DNA of 64,000 bases from Eumeta japonica (lineage: Eukaryota > Arthropoda > Insecta > Lepidoptera > Psychidae): contig BGZK01001270.1 in the NCBI GenBank assembly GCA_005406025.1, positions 62,001 through 126,000 of the forward strand. The letters run 5' to 3'. Position 1 is the stretch's first letter. Each line of letters starts with the position of its first letter. Below, piece after piece: positions 11,580 to 22,756 of the stretch. Position numbers and translations under genes: made by a program. The notes under the pieces were generated by a model. It was not told the origin of the DNA. It did no database searches and saw nothing but the letters and a program-made list of their open reading frames with translations.

Positions 11580-13605
11580 TCCCTTAACAGATCCCATAGC
11601 GGTAACACTGAAATAGACTGATTGTTGACAGCATTCAAACGGCGGATGATTCTATGCTCGGCTCGAGCAGATCGCCTCCCGAAAGATTGTGGTTTTGTTG
11701 ACTTTGATGCTCAAAACGAAGAGTGGCTCGCAAGATATAATACCGATAATGCGGGGAGAACTATACACGAATTTTTCTTGACCTTTCGTACAGTCACCCA
11801 CGCGAGCGCCTGATGTGGCGAGCCATACGGCAACTCTATCGGATCTTTTGTTGACCTCATATTTCGACTATTATGTGGTCTCTATTGATGTCCCACTTGA
11901 GGGCAAACCATCATCTGGTTGGAACTACTATTGTCTGGTTCGGAGTAAGTTGCCTCTTAAATGGCCACTGCGATTAACTCCAGCTGGTGAACGTCGTGTT
12001 TGGGACTATAGGTCGGCAGACTGGGATGAAAGCGTAGTTTTATGCGTTCTGTCTTTGAGGGCAAATTCGCTTTAAGCCTGAGGATTCTAAAGTTTGCGTT
12101 TATTTTATTGCGGCAGTATCACAGGTCATAGATTTATATATTCCGAAATCTATGGTATCGATAAGTGGTAAATTTTATCTCTGATTAGCGTTAGTTTCTC
12201 GCTAATTCTGCAAATGTACTTGGACTTGGACAAAACTATTACATTTTGTATATCCTGAAGGAAGAGTTGTGCCTTGATCGGGGCTCCAGCCTGAGTGTAT
12301 GAATCTCCACAGCAATAAAAACAAGATAATGGAATATAAAATAATACGAAATATATTTGTGAATTTATATAGAAGACGTGAACAGAGAATTGAGAAACTG
12401 ATCGAATAAGTATAGTGTTGTCGCTGCTCAACGTTTAATTTCGGTCCAGAGTACTGAAACTCACGAGGGATACATCTGCGTTACACTATTATCAACCGCC
12501 AAATTCTGTGCTATTTAAAAGAACACCAGTTGATTACGTAGCTACGTAAAAAAAAAAATGAAACTACCAGTACGCTTTTTGAGATGGACTTTAGTTGGTG
12601 ATCTCATTTTCTTGACCCATCGTCGGGGGGAGGTAATCGAGACTAAGAAGAAAGCTTTGGCTGTTAGTTAGGATGTAGCAAAGGCTTTTACTAAAAGGTA
12701 CAAAGCACTGTTCTTGAAGCTCCTAAAGATTGCAATTGAAAGTACGTGGTCAGATATGAAGCCCGTTAATGCCGGTATTCGTCAAGACTGTATCCTATTC
12801 CCTACTCTGTTTGTTCAAAACATCTATGGTTTACTGAAAGTCCGCAACATTCATCTCTATGCAGATGATATTATCTGGACTAATTACACTTCGGCTGCAC
12901 TAATGCTTCTTGGGGTCAAATCGACGAGTGTTGAACCCAATTGTCCCTGAAATCGAGACAGCCTTAGAGATTCTCTTTTAAAATTTTTTTGGAAATATTT
13001 TCCTTACAGTGCTGCACCGATTACGTCGGAATTCTCGGTGTCAACATAATGAAAATCGTTTAGTTTTGCAATCATCTAGAGAGCAAGGTACAACTAGCTT
13101 CTAAAAAGATTGGGGTGCTCAATAGAGTGCCACTGTACTTCAGGCCTTTTACTTATAGGTTCGACGTCAGCTAAAGTGTTGTTGCCATTTTTGAACTGGG
13201 GCACATTATTATTAACTTTTGTCTCTAGATCGTGTCCAACGTCGTGTACTTTGAATTGTCGGAGACCCTGTATCATCCACCTAACCCGACTGTTTAGCTT
13301 TGCGAAAATATTTAGTATCTCTGTGCGTCCTTTATCGTGTAAACTATAGGGAATGCTCTGAATAGCTATCCAATCTCATTCCTACCGTGGATTTGTGTTA
13401 TCGTTCTGCTCGCCGGAAACGTTATCAAACCATTTTAAGCGGTATTCCCAATGACCTTCGATAAGACATCCTGAAGAAAACAGTATATTTCTTTTTAAAA
13501 AACCATCAACGAACTAGTGATTCCCTGAGCTTATGGGTGTCCATGGTTGGTGGTGACTATGTACACGTTTGTCCCTTATAAATCCTTTAAAAAAATTTCA
13601 TTTAA
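11580..13605 (+). mobile_element. Decayed CR1-like LINE (endonuclease, RT and 3' region)
   Basis: Pieces of one LINE ORF2 appear in order on the plus strand. Near 11690-11815 the endonuclease reads 'DFDAQNEEWL' and 'DNAGRTIHEF'. From 11815 'TLSDLLLTSY' and 'RRVWDYRSADWDE' follow, but the SDH catalytic block is replaced by SGWNYY. At 12590-12950 the reverse transcriptase shows 'GDLIFLTHRRGEVIETKKKA', 'VNAGIRQDCILFPTLF' and the active-site box 'LYADDIIWT'. At 13020-13130 'GILGVNI' and 'LASKKIGVLNRV' mark the connection region, then 'RSARRKR' and a 3' untranslated end (GGTGTCCATGG..GGTGGTGAC) closing in an A-rich tail. Stops and frameshifts are many, and sequence between 12075 and 12580 matches poorly, so part is lost or replaced. 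It is an old, inactive copy. Clade assignment within the Jockey/CR1 superfamily rests on remembered family sequence. Confidence 0.7.
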
Positions 13606-13609
13606 TTAC

Positions 13610-14635
13610 TTTTTGTGACTCATGTATTGTTGTAAATTATGTCAAATAAGACCCCTTTGCAAGCCATTGATCCCTTTGTTTGTTGTTTATATAAAATTTT
13701 CTTTGACGATTCTGTTAAACTTTTTTAATTTATGTAATGTATACAGTGTATACATTATTACATTTATAATTAATTAATATTAACATTATTACATTTTATC
13801 ATAATTGTAGTCCGAAGATTGAATATAATATGCTTCAAAAATGCACTATGGAACATAAGAACACTTCATTAATTGCTCCACGAGTATGCTTCATAAGCCC
13901 TGGTTGCTAAGACTCAATTTAACGTTCGAATTCCCATATATACATATAAATTTATAACTGTGTGTCTGTTTTTAAACAGAAACAAAGCTATAAATATGTT
14001 ATCCCTAGTATAAACGAGGTTAAAACCTGTCATCTTTAGTAGAGAACGAAAAAATAAATAACAATTGCTATTATAATCCGAAAAATAAAAATTTGGAGAA
14101 TGTATAAACCAAATTCACATTTTGCATGTAAATAATGGGGTGATATTCAGTTATTTATTAACAGGAGGTTTATTAAATTATTTTATTGAGCGTTATTCAC
14201 AACTACATGTATATCTTGACAATGTTTTTCTTGCAATAATAACTAATTTCCCCAGTTATGGCTGCAGCCACATAAACCATAGATAATATTTAGACAAATG
14301 TATATAACATACATAAATGTGTAGTAAGTTTCTATATGTTACGGATTTTAAAATTTATTGAAACGATTAATGGAAATAAATTAATTTATTGACGAACAGG
14401 AGAATGTTCTTATTTAATCCTGCTGTGTGATTCCTTTTCTGTGAATTACTCAAATTTTGTACTGGTCTCAAATTTATTAGACATTTTTAGCTAATTCATC
14501 TACTAAGCTGAGACCTCGATCCAAAGTTTCCACTTGCCAAACTTCATTTCAATTCGTTAAATAGTCTAATAAATAATAAGCTATCGGGGTGTATATTAGC
14601 TGGTCGACATAGCATTTAGCACACCTCATTCAGCT
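13610..14635. other. AT-rich stretch with one small inverted repeat
   Basis: AATGTATAC and GTATACATT face each other around AGT at 13736-13756. No gene or element was recognised in the rest. Confidence 0.45.
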
Positions 14636-14639
14636 GCAC

Positions 14640-15075
14640 AAATAGCCTTCAGCATCACGAGCGGGCGACGCTAATTGACTTTATGATTAGGTAAGTAAGC
14701 GGAAGGCGGGCGGAGCGGCGGAGGCTGGAACGGGAGGAAAAAACGCGGAACGGCTTTCAGTCGCGTTCTGATTTATAGCGTATAAAGGCGCCTTTTAATT
14801 TCGCGAGGCGCGTAATGTTCTAAGCAATTTGTATTAAACGGGTATAAAACTGTCTGATTATATTATTTATTGGTCGGAATGTTGCCGTGCGCGCCGTTGC
14901 CAAAATAAACAAATAGCGCCTGTTTCTGTAACGTTATGGTAATTTTAATGTCGGCGGCGCGTGCCCGCCCGCGCGCGTCCGCAATCACGGCCGGCGGAAG
15001 AAGTTAATTAAAATACACCTACTTAACTGCTCTCCGAGCGGCGATCGCCCGGCGGTCATTGCTTTGCGTTAGAAT
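14640..15075. other. GC-rich island, candidate non-coding regulatory block
   Basis: A sharply GC-rich block within AT-rich DNA, with GGCGGGCGGAGCGGCGGAGG, TATAAAGGCGCC and GCGGCGCGTGCCCGCCCGCG. Runs such as CCTTTTAATTTCGCGAGGCG and TTATATTATTTATTGG lie between the GC-rich words. No translation resembles a transposon protein, and no copy occurs elsewhere in the window. It could be an enhancer, a distant promoter or an unrecognised exon. Confidence 0.4.
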
Positions 15076-15079
15076 CGAA

Positions 15080-16355
15080 AGGTAACGGGCTAGCTCTTTG
15101 GTGAATTGACCGATGAGTCTACCAGGGGTACAGCCATGCAACGGAAATGGGATTGCTCAACCGATGATATATCACACTTTCACAAAATATAGACGCGAAG
15201 TAGAGTTTTGCACTGTAGTATTTCCGCAAGTGAATCGTAGTTTCGGCGGCCCACTCTCTCTTGCATTGGCCCATTCCTTACTCCATAAAACATCATATTC
15301 CTATTAAAAAGATCGGTAATGCATTGGTGACTTCTGTGGTTTCAGAAGAATCCATGAACGGCGGTGATCACCAGTCGCTCTGATTGCTCGTATGCTCGTC
15401 TGCACGTCGAAAATGCTATACAAAGAAATGAGTTTTGGATTTAAATTGGAAACATTCACTTGGACAACACGTAAATCGTCTGTCTTAGAAGTGATCACGC
15501 ATTTGAGCTAGTATGGAGGACTTAACTTTGAGTACTTCAATTCGAAACAAAAGGTTGTAGGTACCTATGTTTTTGCAGTAGGGTGAGAAAAACCTTATGA
15601 AATACTGGGACGGATGACAGTAGAAAGGAGGCCTGCGTGGAGCATGAAAAGGAATAATGTATATTTATGTTGCGTTATATTGCAGCGAAAGGAAGGTTTA
15701 TAAATGTTGCTGACCGTAAACTAAATGTAAACTGTACTGTGGCCATTGATTAACTGGTTTGGGAGAATGAAGTGTCGATTGACTTATTACAAGGATATCA
15801 TAAGTAGCCTATGTATTCGTGGGTGTTTCACCATAAAAGTGCGGGTAATCAATGGATTTGCTTAAGTATGGATTTTTTTTTAATAAAAAATACATTCTAA
15901 AGCTATATGTATTGACTTAATTTAATAAAATGGAAACACTTTTTAATGTCGAATGAAAAAGAAAAGGAGATCTAATAGAATCACTTGTATGTCACAGCTA
16001 ATTTGCTCTGAATTTATTGAAGCGATTAAATTGAAAAGTACTTACCCATATGAATTTCTGTAACCCAAACAAATAATGTAAATATATTTTTAGTAAATAA
16101 ATTTTGAACATTAAGGTCTCTTTTGGGGGTCAAATTAGAATAGCTGAAAAAAGTTTTATAAGCTGTATTATGTGACATGTCAAATAAAAAGACTTGTTGT
16201 GAAACTGTCAAACACATATTTTTTTTACATATTAGTGATGATATGAAAAAATGAAAGAAAATCGACCATTTCTCCTCTTTCGTCAACACTACTAAACCTA
16301 AAGTATTGCTTATTGATTACAGAAAACGTATAAGAAGATTATGGTCTTAAAATAA
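15080..16355. other. Intergenic stretch, nothing recognised
   Basis: Short frames at 15113-15307 (+) and 16026-16289 (-) have no recognisable sequence and look fortuitous. Confidence 0.4.
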
Positions 16356-16359
16356 CATG

Positions 16360-16505
16360 AAGAACCTCTCAATATTGTGCATACAATTTGCAGTTGTCTT
16401 ACTTACCACTACAAATTTGGGGTAGATTCATAAAAAAGATGGTAGATAACTAATTCATCGTACGGAAACCTCTCCATATGAGTTCTATTCGCACGAACAA
16501 GTCCG
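16360..16505 (+). repeat. Dispersed repeat, copy 1
   Basis: This stretch (CCTCTCAATATTGTG, 'TTTGCAGTTGT', 'ATGGTAGATAAC', 'CGTACGGAA') aligns in order with 50070-50225 in the same orientation. It is probably a non-coding part of a dispersed transposon. The family is not named. Confidence 0.55.
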
Positions 16506-16543
16506 GTTTTATTATTTTAATCCTCTATAACGATATCTATATA

Positions 16544-16970
16544 TCTATACATATATTAAATTTGTAACAGGCCAATGTTTGTACATTATAGATATTAGAA
16601 AAAACTGATATAGGAAGTCTTTATTAGAGCAACAGAAGCCAAAACAACAGTTTTTCGAATATTTGTCTGCCTGTATGTTTGTTACCATATCACGGAAAAA
16701 CCGCGGGTTGGATTTTGATGAGGTTTAAAACGTTTTATAGTTTGGGATTATAATTAACATCTAAGCTATTTTTCATTTAATTCGGTTGAGTAGAACCAGA
16801 GATACAGCTTGACCTCTCCGTAGCACTGCCTTTCATACATTAGAGAGGTCATTTAAATGACCTCCCTAATGTATGGTCGTGAGGAAAAAATATGAATAAG
16901 CGCTACGAGCTTTTTAAAATGGTTTAAATATAGTAGTCCACGTGGGCGAAGCTGCGAGAAAAAAGTTAAT
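16544..16970 (+). mobile_element. Non-autonomous Helitron-like element, 3' end decayed
   Basis: It starts TCTATACATATATTAAA directly after an A. It ends near CGTGGGCGAAGCTGCGAG followed by AAAAAAGTTAAT, which resembles the common GC-rich terminal hairpin plus A-rich spacer with the final CTAG mutated. The middle carries ATCACGGAAAAACCGCGGG and TTGGATTTTGATGAGG, phrases typical of short lepidopteran Helitron derivatives. There is no coding capacity. A 42-bp palindrome sits inside it. Confidence 0.5.
16834..16875. repeat. 42-bp near-perfect palindrome
   Basis: CATACATTAGAGAGGTCATT on the left faces its complement on the right. The 21-bp arms have one mismatch and meet at TTTAAA with no loop. 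It could extrude as a cruciform or mark a head-to-head repair event. Confidence 0.85.
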
Positions 16971-16974
16971 CGTA

Positions 16975-17820
16975 AATAAAGGAAAGATGTTTTGGCTTCA
17001 AACGGCTTAAATAAACATGATCTCTTTGTCTGGGTATCAATTAAAACTATAGTGTCGGTATAGGATTTTGACTATTTGACACGGTATTGTTCGTAAATAA
17101 TTATACTCGTAGGATAAGTAAATAAATTTAAAAGAATCTATAGTTTTATTTACTTTACATTCTGTAACAAATTACACTGTAAGAAATTTTGTGGTTTATA
17201 ATCAATGGACCAATATTTATTTTGTTACGGATAGTCGTACCCTCAGCTAATAATTAGATCGTAAGAATTGTAACGTAATAAATGATCTTTTGTTTATGTA
17301 CATTTATTTCCCATGTAGGGATTTAGTGCAAGATTTATTTTGTTTGGTGTGTGTTCGCAAGGGAAACGTTCCTGCGCACCCCGACGTACACTCGGCGTGA
17401 ACATATTCACTATCTTATTTTTAGTCCATATAGTTCGTAGAGATGAATTACAGACGTGTGATTCGTAAATAGGAAAACATAGTTTTTTGGTGCAATTTAT
17501 AGTGAAATGTACATTTTCCATATAGTTTTATACATATAGATTTATTTTGTTAATGAATATATGAGTTTATTCGAGTTTTACTTCCGAAATGCGTCGAACG
17601 TGTATGCACTTTAGTACCTCAGTAATCCTTCAGAGGGACGATCATGTGACAGACATCAGCGACCCTCACGACGATAAAGCCGCCGGCCGCTAATCGTAGT
17701 CGTTCACGGTTACCAGATAGTGGCGTCCGTTATGGTACGGCTTGAGATTGATGTCAGATAATAGCATAGCTGTCTCGACGGTACGACTTCCGATTGAGGA
17801 TAGATTTTGAGATCCGAGCC
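16975..17820. other. Intergenic stretch leading into a Jockey-type remnant
   Basis: The first 600 bases are AT-rich and unremarkable. From about 17600 the base composition rises (GATAAAGCCGCCGGCCGC), which may be the upstream part of the LINE that becomes readable at 17826, but no translation supports it. Confidence 0.4.
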
Positions 17821-17825
17821 ACTGC

Positions 17826-19350
17826 GTGAGATTTGGTGGAGATTACGTGGCAGCCAATTGTGAGAGACCACGACAAGAGAAGCCTACCTACGCAAACTGC
17901 GTGGAGTCACATAAGGCGAACGACAGCAAATGCCCGGTTTTTTGCCGAGAAGCACGCGTGAGAGACCTGAAAGTCCCTCCCCAGATCCTTCAAGGGATTG
18001 ACCCAAAGCACCTTGAGGCATTGATGACACCCAAAGAGCCTCCGCAACCCTTCCCAAAACAAAATATTATGAAAGAACAACTTAGCCTTTCTTGTTCCAC
18101 CCAAAGGCCAAAATCGATTATAACTCCAACACAAGAAGTCCGCCCGGCATTGGAACTGCCGGCGGAAACCATCAAACACCTGGGACAATTGCTTACTAGC
18201 TCAGCTTCTCATATTCTGACTTAACAGAACAAGAAGCCGAAGTGGAAAAGGAAGAAGAGAACGTAGAGTAGGAGGCTACAACAGCGGCAGCTGGTAGAAT
18301 CGAGGATGCAAGGATATCCTTCAGAGGGGAGAGTGAAAAGTCAGAGCAACTTACTACTCTAATGACGTAGTTTCTGCTTTGCCATCGATGACGCGCTATC
18401 CGCCCTCTACCCGATACGAGCAGGAGTCCCTCAAGGCAGCTGCCTATCCCCTGAGTTGTACGCGTCATATACTGACGATATTCTGATGCTGCGAGATCAC
18501 CTCGAGGACTGGGAGGGCGATGTAATGCTGGGTTATATGCTGATGACAGCGCTTACTTCGCATTATCGCGACGGGCCAACTTAGCCGCGAAGAGGATTCA
18601 AAGCATATTTGATGTGCTGTCCGAATGGCTGGACAAATGGAGGATGGCCGTCAATGTCAGCAAGACGGCTGCTTTGTTGCTCAGGCAGCCAACGCAACAT
18701 ATCAACTCAATTGCGTTAGACTGGTCATGCGGTGGAGTGGAAAGGATGCGTCCGGTATCTGGACGTCCATATTGACCGTTCACTGCACATAGTATCTCAA
18801 ATGGACCATGTCATCCAGACGAGTAATGTTTCGCGCAAAACTACGCCCCATTCTCACGTCTAGACTGCCCATAAGAACAAAAAATAGCAAAATACCAGTG
18901 CCATATACGCTTCCGTCTGACCTAAGCTGCACCGGATTTGTACCCTATATGCACGGAGAGTCTTTGAACCCAACAGAATACAGTGCTTCGTGTGTATCGT
19001 GATTGCCGGAGTCGAATGGTTCATTAAAAATGACGTAATCGCCAGGGATCTGAAAGTAAAACCCTTGGAGGACTTCATTAAGATGCTCGTGCGACGCATC
19101 TTCAACTATGCAGATGCAGGCCCCTACACCTCACTATACAACTTGGCACTACAATGCGAATGACCGCTTGGAGACCATCAGCTCCCACGAGACCTGTTGT
19201 CCGTCCTTCCCAGTGAGGATAACGTGTGAGCTGATGAACACCCAAGTCAGACGACAGTCGTCATCTCGTGACCCGAGAGGGCAGTGCTCCTCACGAGACG
19301 ATGCCCGGGTCCGAGCCATAGGCTCATGCCCACACGTACATCCTTAACAT
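17826..19350 (+). mobile_element. Internally deleted Jockey-type LINE remnant
   Basis: From 17826 to 18224 a frame encodes an ORF1-type nucleic-acid-binding segment with zinc-knuckle spacing: 'ANCERPRQEKPTYANC' then 'ESHKANDSKCPVF', the family's ANC..RPR..P.C..C...H.A....CP pattern, with some cysteines lost. From about 18390 the reverse transcriptase appears as 'AGVPQGSCLSPELYASYTDD'. Its catalytic YADD region is shifted out of frame near 18535 ('YADDSAYF' in another frame). Later 'VMFRAKLRPIL', 'VEWFIKNDVIARDLKVKPLE' and 'LVRRIFNYADAGPYTSLYNL' give the C-terminal region of Jockey ORF2. The endonuclease and most of the polymerase are missing between 18230 and 18390. Frameshifts and stops show it is inactive. 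Confidence 0.75.
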
Positions 19351-19469
19351 GGTGTAGAAGACCCCGAGACAAGATAGGGCGGCCGCTTCGATTTAATTGG
19401 TCTTAATTTGACCCATCTAATAGGCCGCTCTCTGAAAGAAGAATTCGAGAACGGCAGAAAATAGTATAA

Positions 19470-19530
19470 GAATGCAGCCTGCATTTAGAATTCAGCCTGC
19501 ATTTAGAATGCATTTAGCCTGCACTCCTTC
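19470..19530 (+). repeat. Short imperfect tandem repeat (GCCTGCATTTAGAAT units)
   Basis: AGCCTGCATTTAGAATTC-like units occur two to three times in a row, followed by a partial unit. They lie just downstream of the Jockey-type remnant. Confidence 0.6.
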
Positions 19531-19559
19531 CTGAATTTCTGCACCTGCTCCGTACTGCA

Positions 19560-19915
19560 CTTAGTCTACAGTCTACTATAGTACATAGCATACGTGTCGG
19601 TATATCGAAAGTGAAGTTCTGCACTTCTATAGACACCTAGTGTTCAGAGGTATTCGACGGCCTAAGCTAGCGAGGCGCCGCTCCTGCGAAATAGTCAAGC
19701 GATCAGCAAAACCAAAAACGGGCCGTTAAGCGTTCCATACGCGTGCGATCGGTCCGCCATAGTGTTTTATTTAAAGTTTAAGTATTTTGTATATTATTGA
19801 TTACTTATGATGTGTGTATTTTGATTACTCGTCTAGGGAATTATTGATTTTGTTTTATGTAAATTTTAATAGTTTTAAATTATGTTTGTACGTAAGTATA
19901 ATTCTTGTCATACAT
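19560..19915. other. GC-richer unassigned segment between two LINEs
   Basis: Contains AGCTAGCGAGGCGCCGCTCC and GTGCGATCGGTCCGCCATAG, then becomes AT-rich. It resembles the 5' untranslated region of a retroelement, but no downstream frame in the same direction supports this. Confidence 0.3.
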
Positions 19916-20176
19916 ATAATTCAAATTCAAATTCAAAATATCTTTATTTCATATGTTATAATATAACACTTGGAGTACGTTATTACATTTAAACAATTAA
20001 TTAATTATTTTTTAATCTTTTCCACTTTTTTTAATTACCACTCGTTCGTAAGGCAGTTAGTTATCCCTCAAGAAGAATGAGCAAGAAACTTGAGGATAGC
20101 TCTTTTTAAACCAATGATATAGAAATACAAACATATATAAAATCTATTACAGGAAAAAACCTGTAGGAAGTCGAGC

Positions 20177-21976
20177 TCATATTGTCCATTTATGTTCTAA
20201 ATATTCAGAAATTGTATAATACCCTTTTGTGCAAAGTGTTTTCTTAATAAATACTTTAAATTTGTATAAGTGTAAATTTTGTATATCCACAGGAATCTTA
20301 TTGAACATGCGCACATATGGCCCCCCAAATGAACTTATGACCCCATGCAGTCGAATAACGTGTAAACATAGTCTATTATGTCCATCATTATTTATATTAA
20401 AACGTTAAAAATTTTTTTAAACATATATTAAATTTTGATAAATAAACTGTGATGCAATAGTTAAAATTCCCATTTCAGTAGACGTACTTCTAAGAGAAAC
20501 ACGAGGTCCCAACCCGTAAATTGTGCGAATTGCCTGCTTTGGAAAAACGAAAATTCTGTAAATATCCGCAACATGTCCCTAAAGCAGGATGCCATATGAC
20601 ATTAAGCTATAGAAAAAGCTAAAATAAACCAATCTGGCGGTTTTGATATCGGATATATTTTTTATTTTTATTTTAATTGCAAATACGACAGAGCTAAGCC
20701 TTTTCGCCAACTCACTGATATGAGGACCCTACTGAAGTTTATTATCGAAAGTAAGAGCTGGGAATACAGTAGTGTCAACTAACTCTAATTCCTCGTTTCT
20801 TATTAAAATAGAACCAGATCCATTTTTCATATTCGAAAGTGAGAATTTCACACTTTTTGTTTTCTTACTATTAAGAAGTAAATTAATTAGAGTAAGCCAT
20901 TTTTCAATTTCGGAGGTAGCAATGTTCATTACATTGTCATAATCGAGTGGAACCCTTTTAACTTTGAATAATAAAGAAGTATCATCTTTAAATAGTGCTA
21001 TATCATGAATATCTTTAACAAGGCTAGGTAAGTCATTAATATAAAGTAAAAACTGAAGCCGACCGAGGATCAATTCTCGTGGCACCCCCGTGCGGACTAT
21101 TGATCCAGACGATCTTATGTTGTTGACATCGACCTTTTGAACCCTATTAGTCAAATATGATGCCAGTAGGTCGAGCACACGACTCGTAACTCCACAATGA
21201 TGTAGCCTCCTGATCAGTGTTTCGTGATTTACACTGTCGAACGCCTTGGAGAGATCGCAAAACATTCCTATCACATTCCGCGAATCCTCCCAGGCTTCAA
21301 AAATTTTTTCAACAAGCTCAACACCAACATTAATTATTCAGTGACCCCGTGTGAAACTGAATTGCTTTTTGGACGTCAGATTATTACTATAAAAATGTAG
21401 TAGAAGTTGGTTTAGGATCAACTTTTCAAAAATTTTACTTAATGTTGGCAGTACATATGTAGGCCTAAAGTTAGTGGGGTTTGAATTTTGCCAATTTCGT
21501 TCTTTATGACACTCCAAGTTGTTTTCACTAAATTTTTGTTGTTTTTAATTTTCCTATCAATATAATTGTTTTAGCTGAGATACAAACATGTTTAAAAGTA
21601 TTTGAATAATTTTCAAAATACTCAGCAAATCTCTCGCTTTTATTTTATGCGTTTCGTCATAAAGGTCATACAATCGTTTTTTACGTTCGCGTATTCCTAC
21701 TGTTGCTCAATCATTGAACGATAATTAATAGCTCTTGTTTGAAAATATTGTCGTATTTTTTTTTTTATTACATGAAATATTGAGTTGTACGACTCACTGA
21801 AATTGTTACAGCATTGTAGTTCTGGAATCCTCTGTATGAATCATTTTCTAAATTCTGTCATACTAATCGTTTTTCGATCACTAGAATGCGCTTTACAATT
21901 TTTTTAGATTCCTTTTAATTGGTATTTTAAAAATAAGCTAATTAGCCATTGTGGTCTGGTTTTTAATTATTGATAA
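20177..21976 (-). pseudogene. LINE ORF2 second part: end of endonuclease, reverse transcriptase, C-terminus
   Basis: The segment opens just inside the Helitron boundary with 'PDHNG', the expected SDH(N/C)G catalytic block of the endonuclease (21946-21960). It continues with 'FRKWFIQRIPELQ' and 'NKNLVKTTWSVIKNEIGK'. The reverse transcriptase shows motif A 'DLSKAFDSVNHETLIRRLHH', motif B as 'TGVPRELILG' (the family has PQGSILG) and motif C as 'ALFKDDTSLL' (normally FADD). The two aspartates remain but their neighbour alanine is lysine. The C-terminal part reads 'HNRLCLHVIRLHG', 'FGGPYVRMFNKIP' and 'GYYTISEYLEHKWTI', ending in a stop at 20177-20179. Several frameshifts, at least one upstream of motif A, make it non-functional. 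Confidence 0.75.
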
Positions 21977-22105
21977 CTAGCTGACCCGGCGAACTTCGTA
22001 CCGCTCTATAATCAAGAAATATCTGTTACCTTTTTATCTGAATGAAGTTAATTTCTTTATTAAGTATAGCTGACCCGACAGACAATGTTCTGTCTTCTTA
22101 ACTGC
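21977..22105 (-). repeat. Two Helitron 3' termini in tandem
   Basis: On the minus strand a perfect hairpin GACAGA-ACATTG-TCTGTC (22083-22100) is followed by GGGTCAGCTATAC, a terminator with CTAG changed to CTAT. About 90 bases further on, a second terminal sequence (CGAAGTTCG..GGGTCAGCTAG) ends the element at 21977. Both share GGGTCAGCTA. Confidence 0.7.
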
Positions 22106-22166
22106 GATTATTAAATTCTAATTGGTATATTAATAAATCAAAATTATTCCAAAAACAAAGTGTTTA

Positions 22167-22683
22167 TTATTCTAATGCTTTATGATACACAATATTCTTA
22201 GTTTTATTTTCTGGCGCGTATATAAATAGTGTTGTTGGTATTCCGACATGGGAACAGGCGACATATAACTGGCCATGTGAAAAACATGAATTTTCAATAT
22301 TAATGCCACAAACACTTAGCGACTGCCCTTGTGATTTATTTATCGACATTGCAAATGCTAGCCGCACTGGAAATTGTAACCGTTTAAAGTCGAACGGCAT
22401 GTCGTTCGGAATTAGAGGAATCCGTGGAATTAAAACGTTTGTACTTCCCTTTCAAAATTGTGGCTTCTATCACGTTATTCATTAATCTCTTCACCGCAAG
22501 TCGGGTGCCATTGCAAAGACGTGGCTGGTTTATATTCCGCAACATGATTATTACCGATCCGATTTTTAATTGCAGATTATGAGGTGGTAATCTGGGTAAT
22601 TCCAGCGAATTTAAGAATTCCGTTGGATAGTTAATAATGTCATCTTGGTTAGTGACTGAATCAATCGATTTGTATGTAATCAA
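22167..22683 (-). pseudogene. Helitron helicase, C-terminal part
   Basis: Two overlapping frames hold the C-terminal helicase motifs of the Helitron protein. The first (22683-22384) has 'LRNINQPRLCNGTRL', the segment after motif IV. The second (22400-22167) has 'AFAMSINKSQGQSL' (motif V region) and 'YVACSHVGIPTTLFIYAP' (motif VI). Motif VI normally reads ACSRVG, so the arginine finger needed for ATP hydrolysis is histidine here. A frameshift near 22390-22440 separates the two parts. The stretch is continuous with the helicase fragment at 22757-23680 across a short degraded gap. Confidence 0.85.
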
Positions 22684-22756
22684 TTCACCAGTTATCTTAT
22701 TTTGAATTTAAAAATTCATTTCATTGACATCAATGTTTTTTTGCAGCCAATATAAC

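Noticed and set aside
17294..17521. 75-codon minus-strand frame
   Set aside because: No recognisable motif, AT-rich codon use and no neighbouring exon signals.
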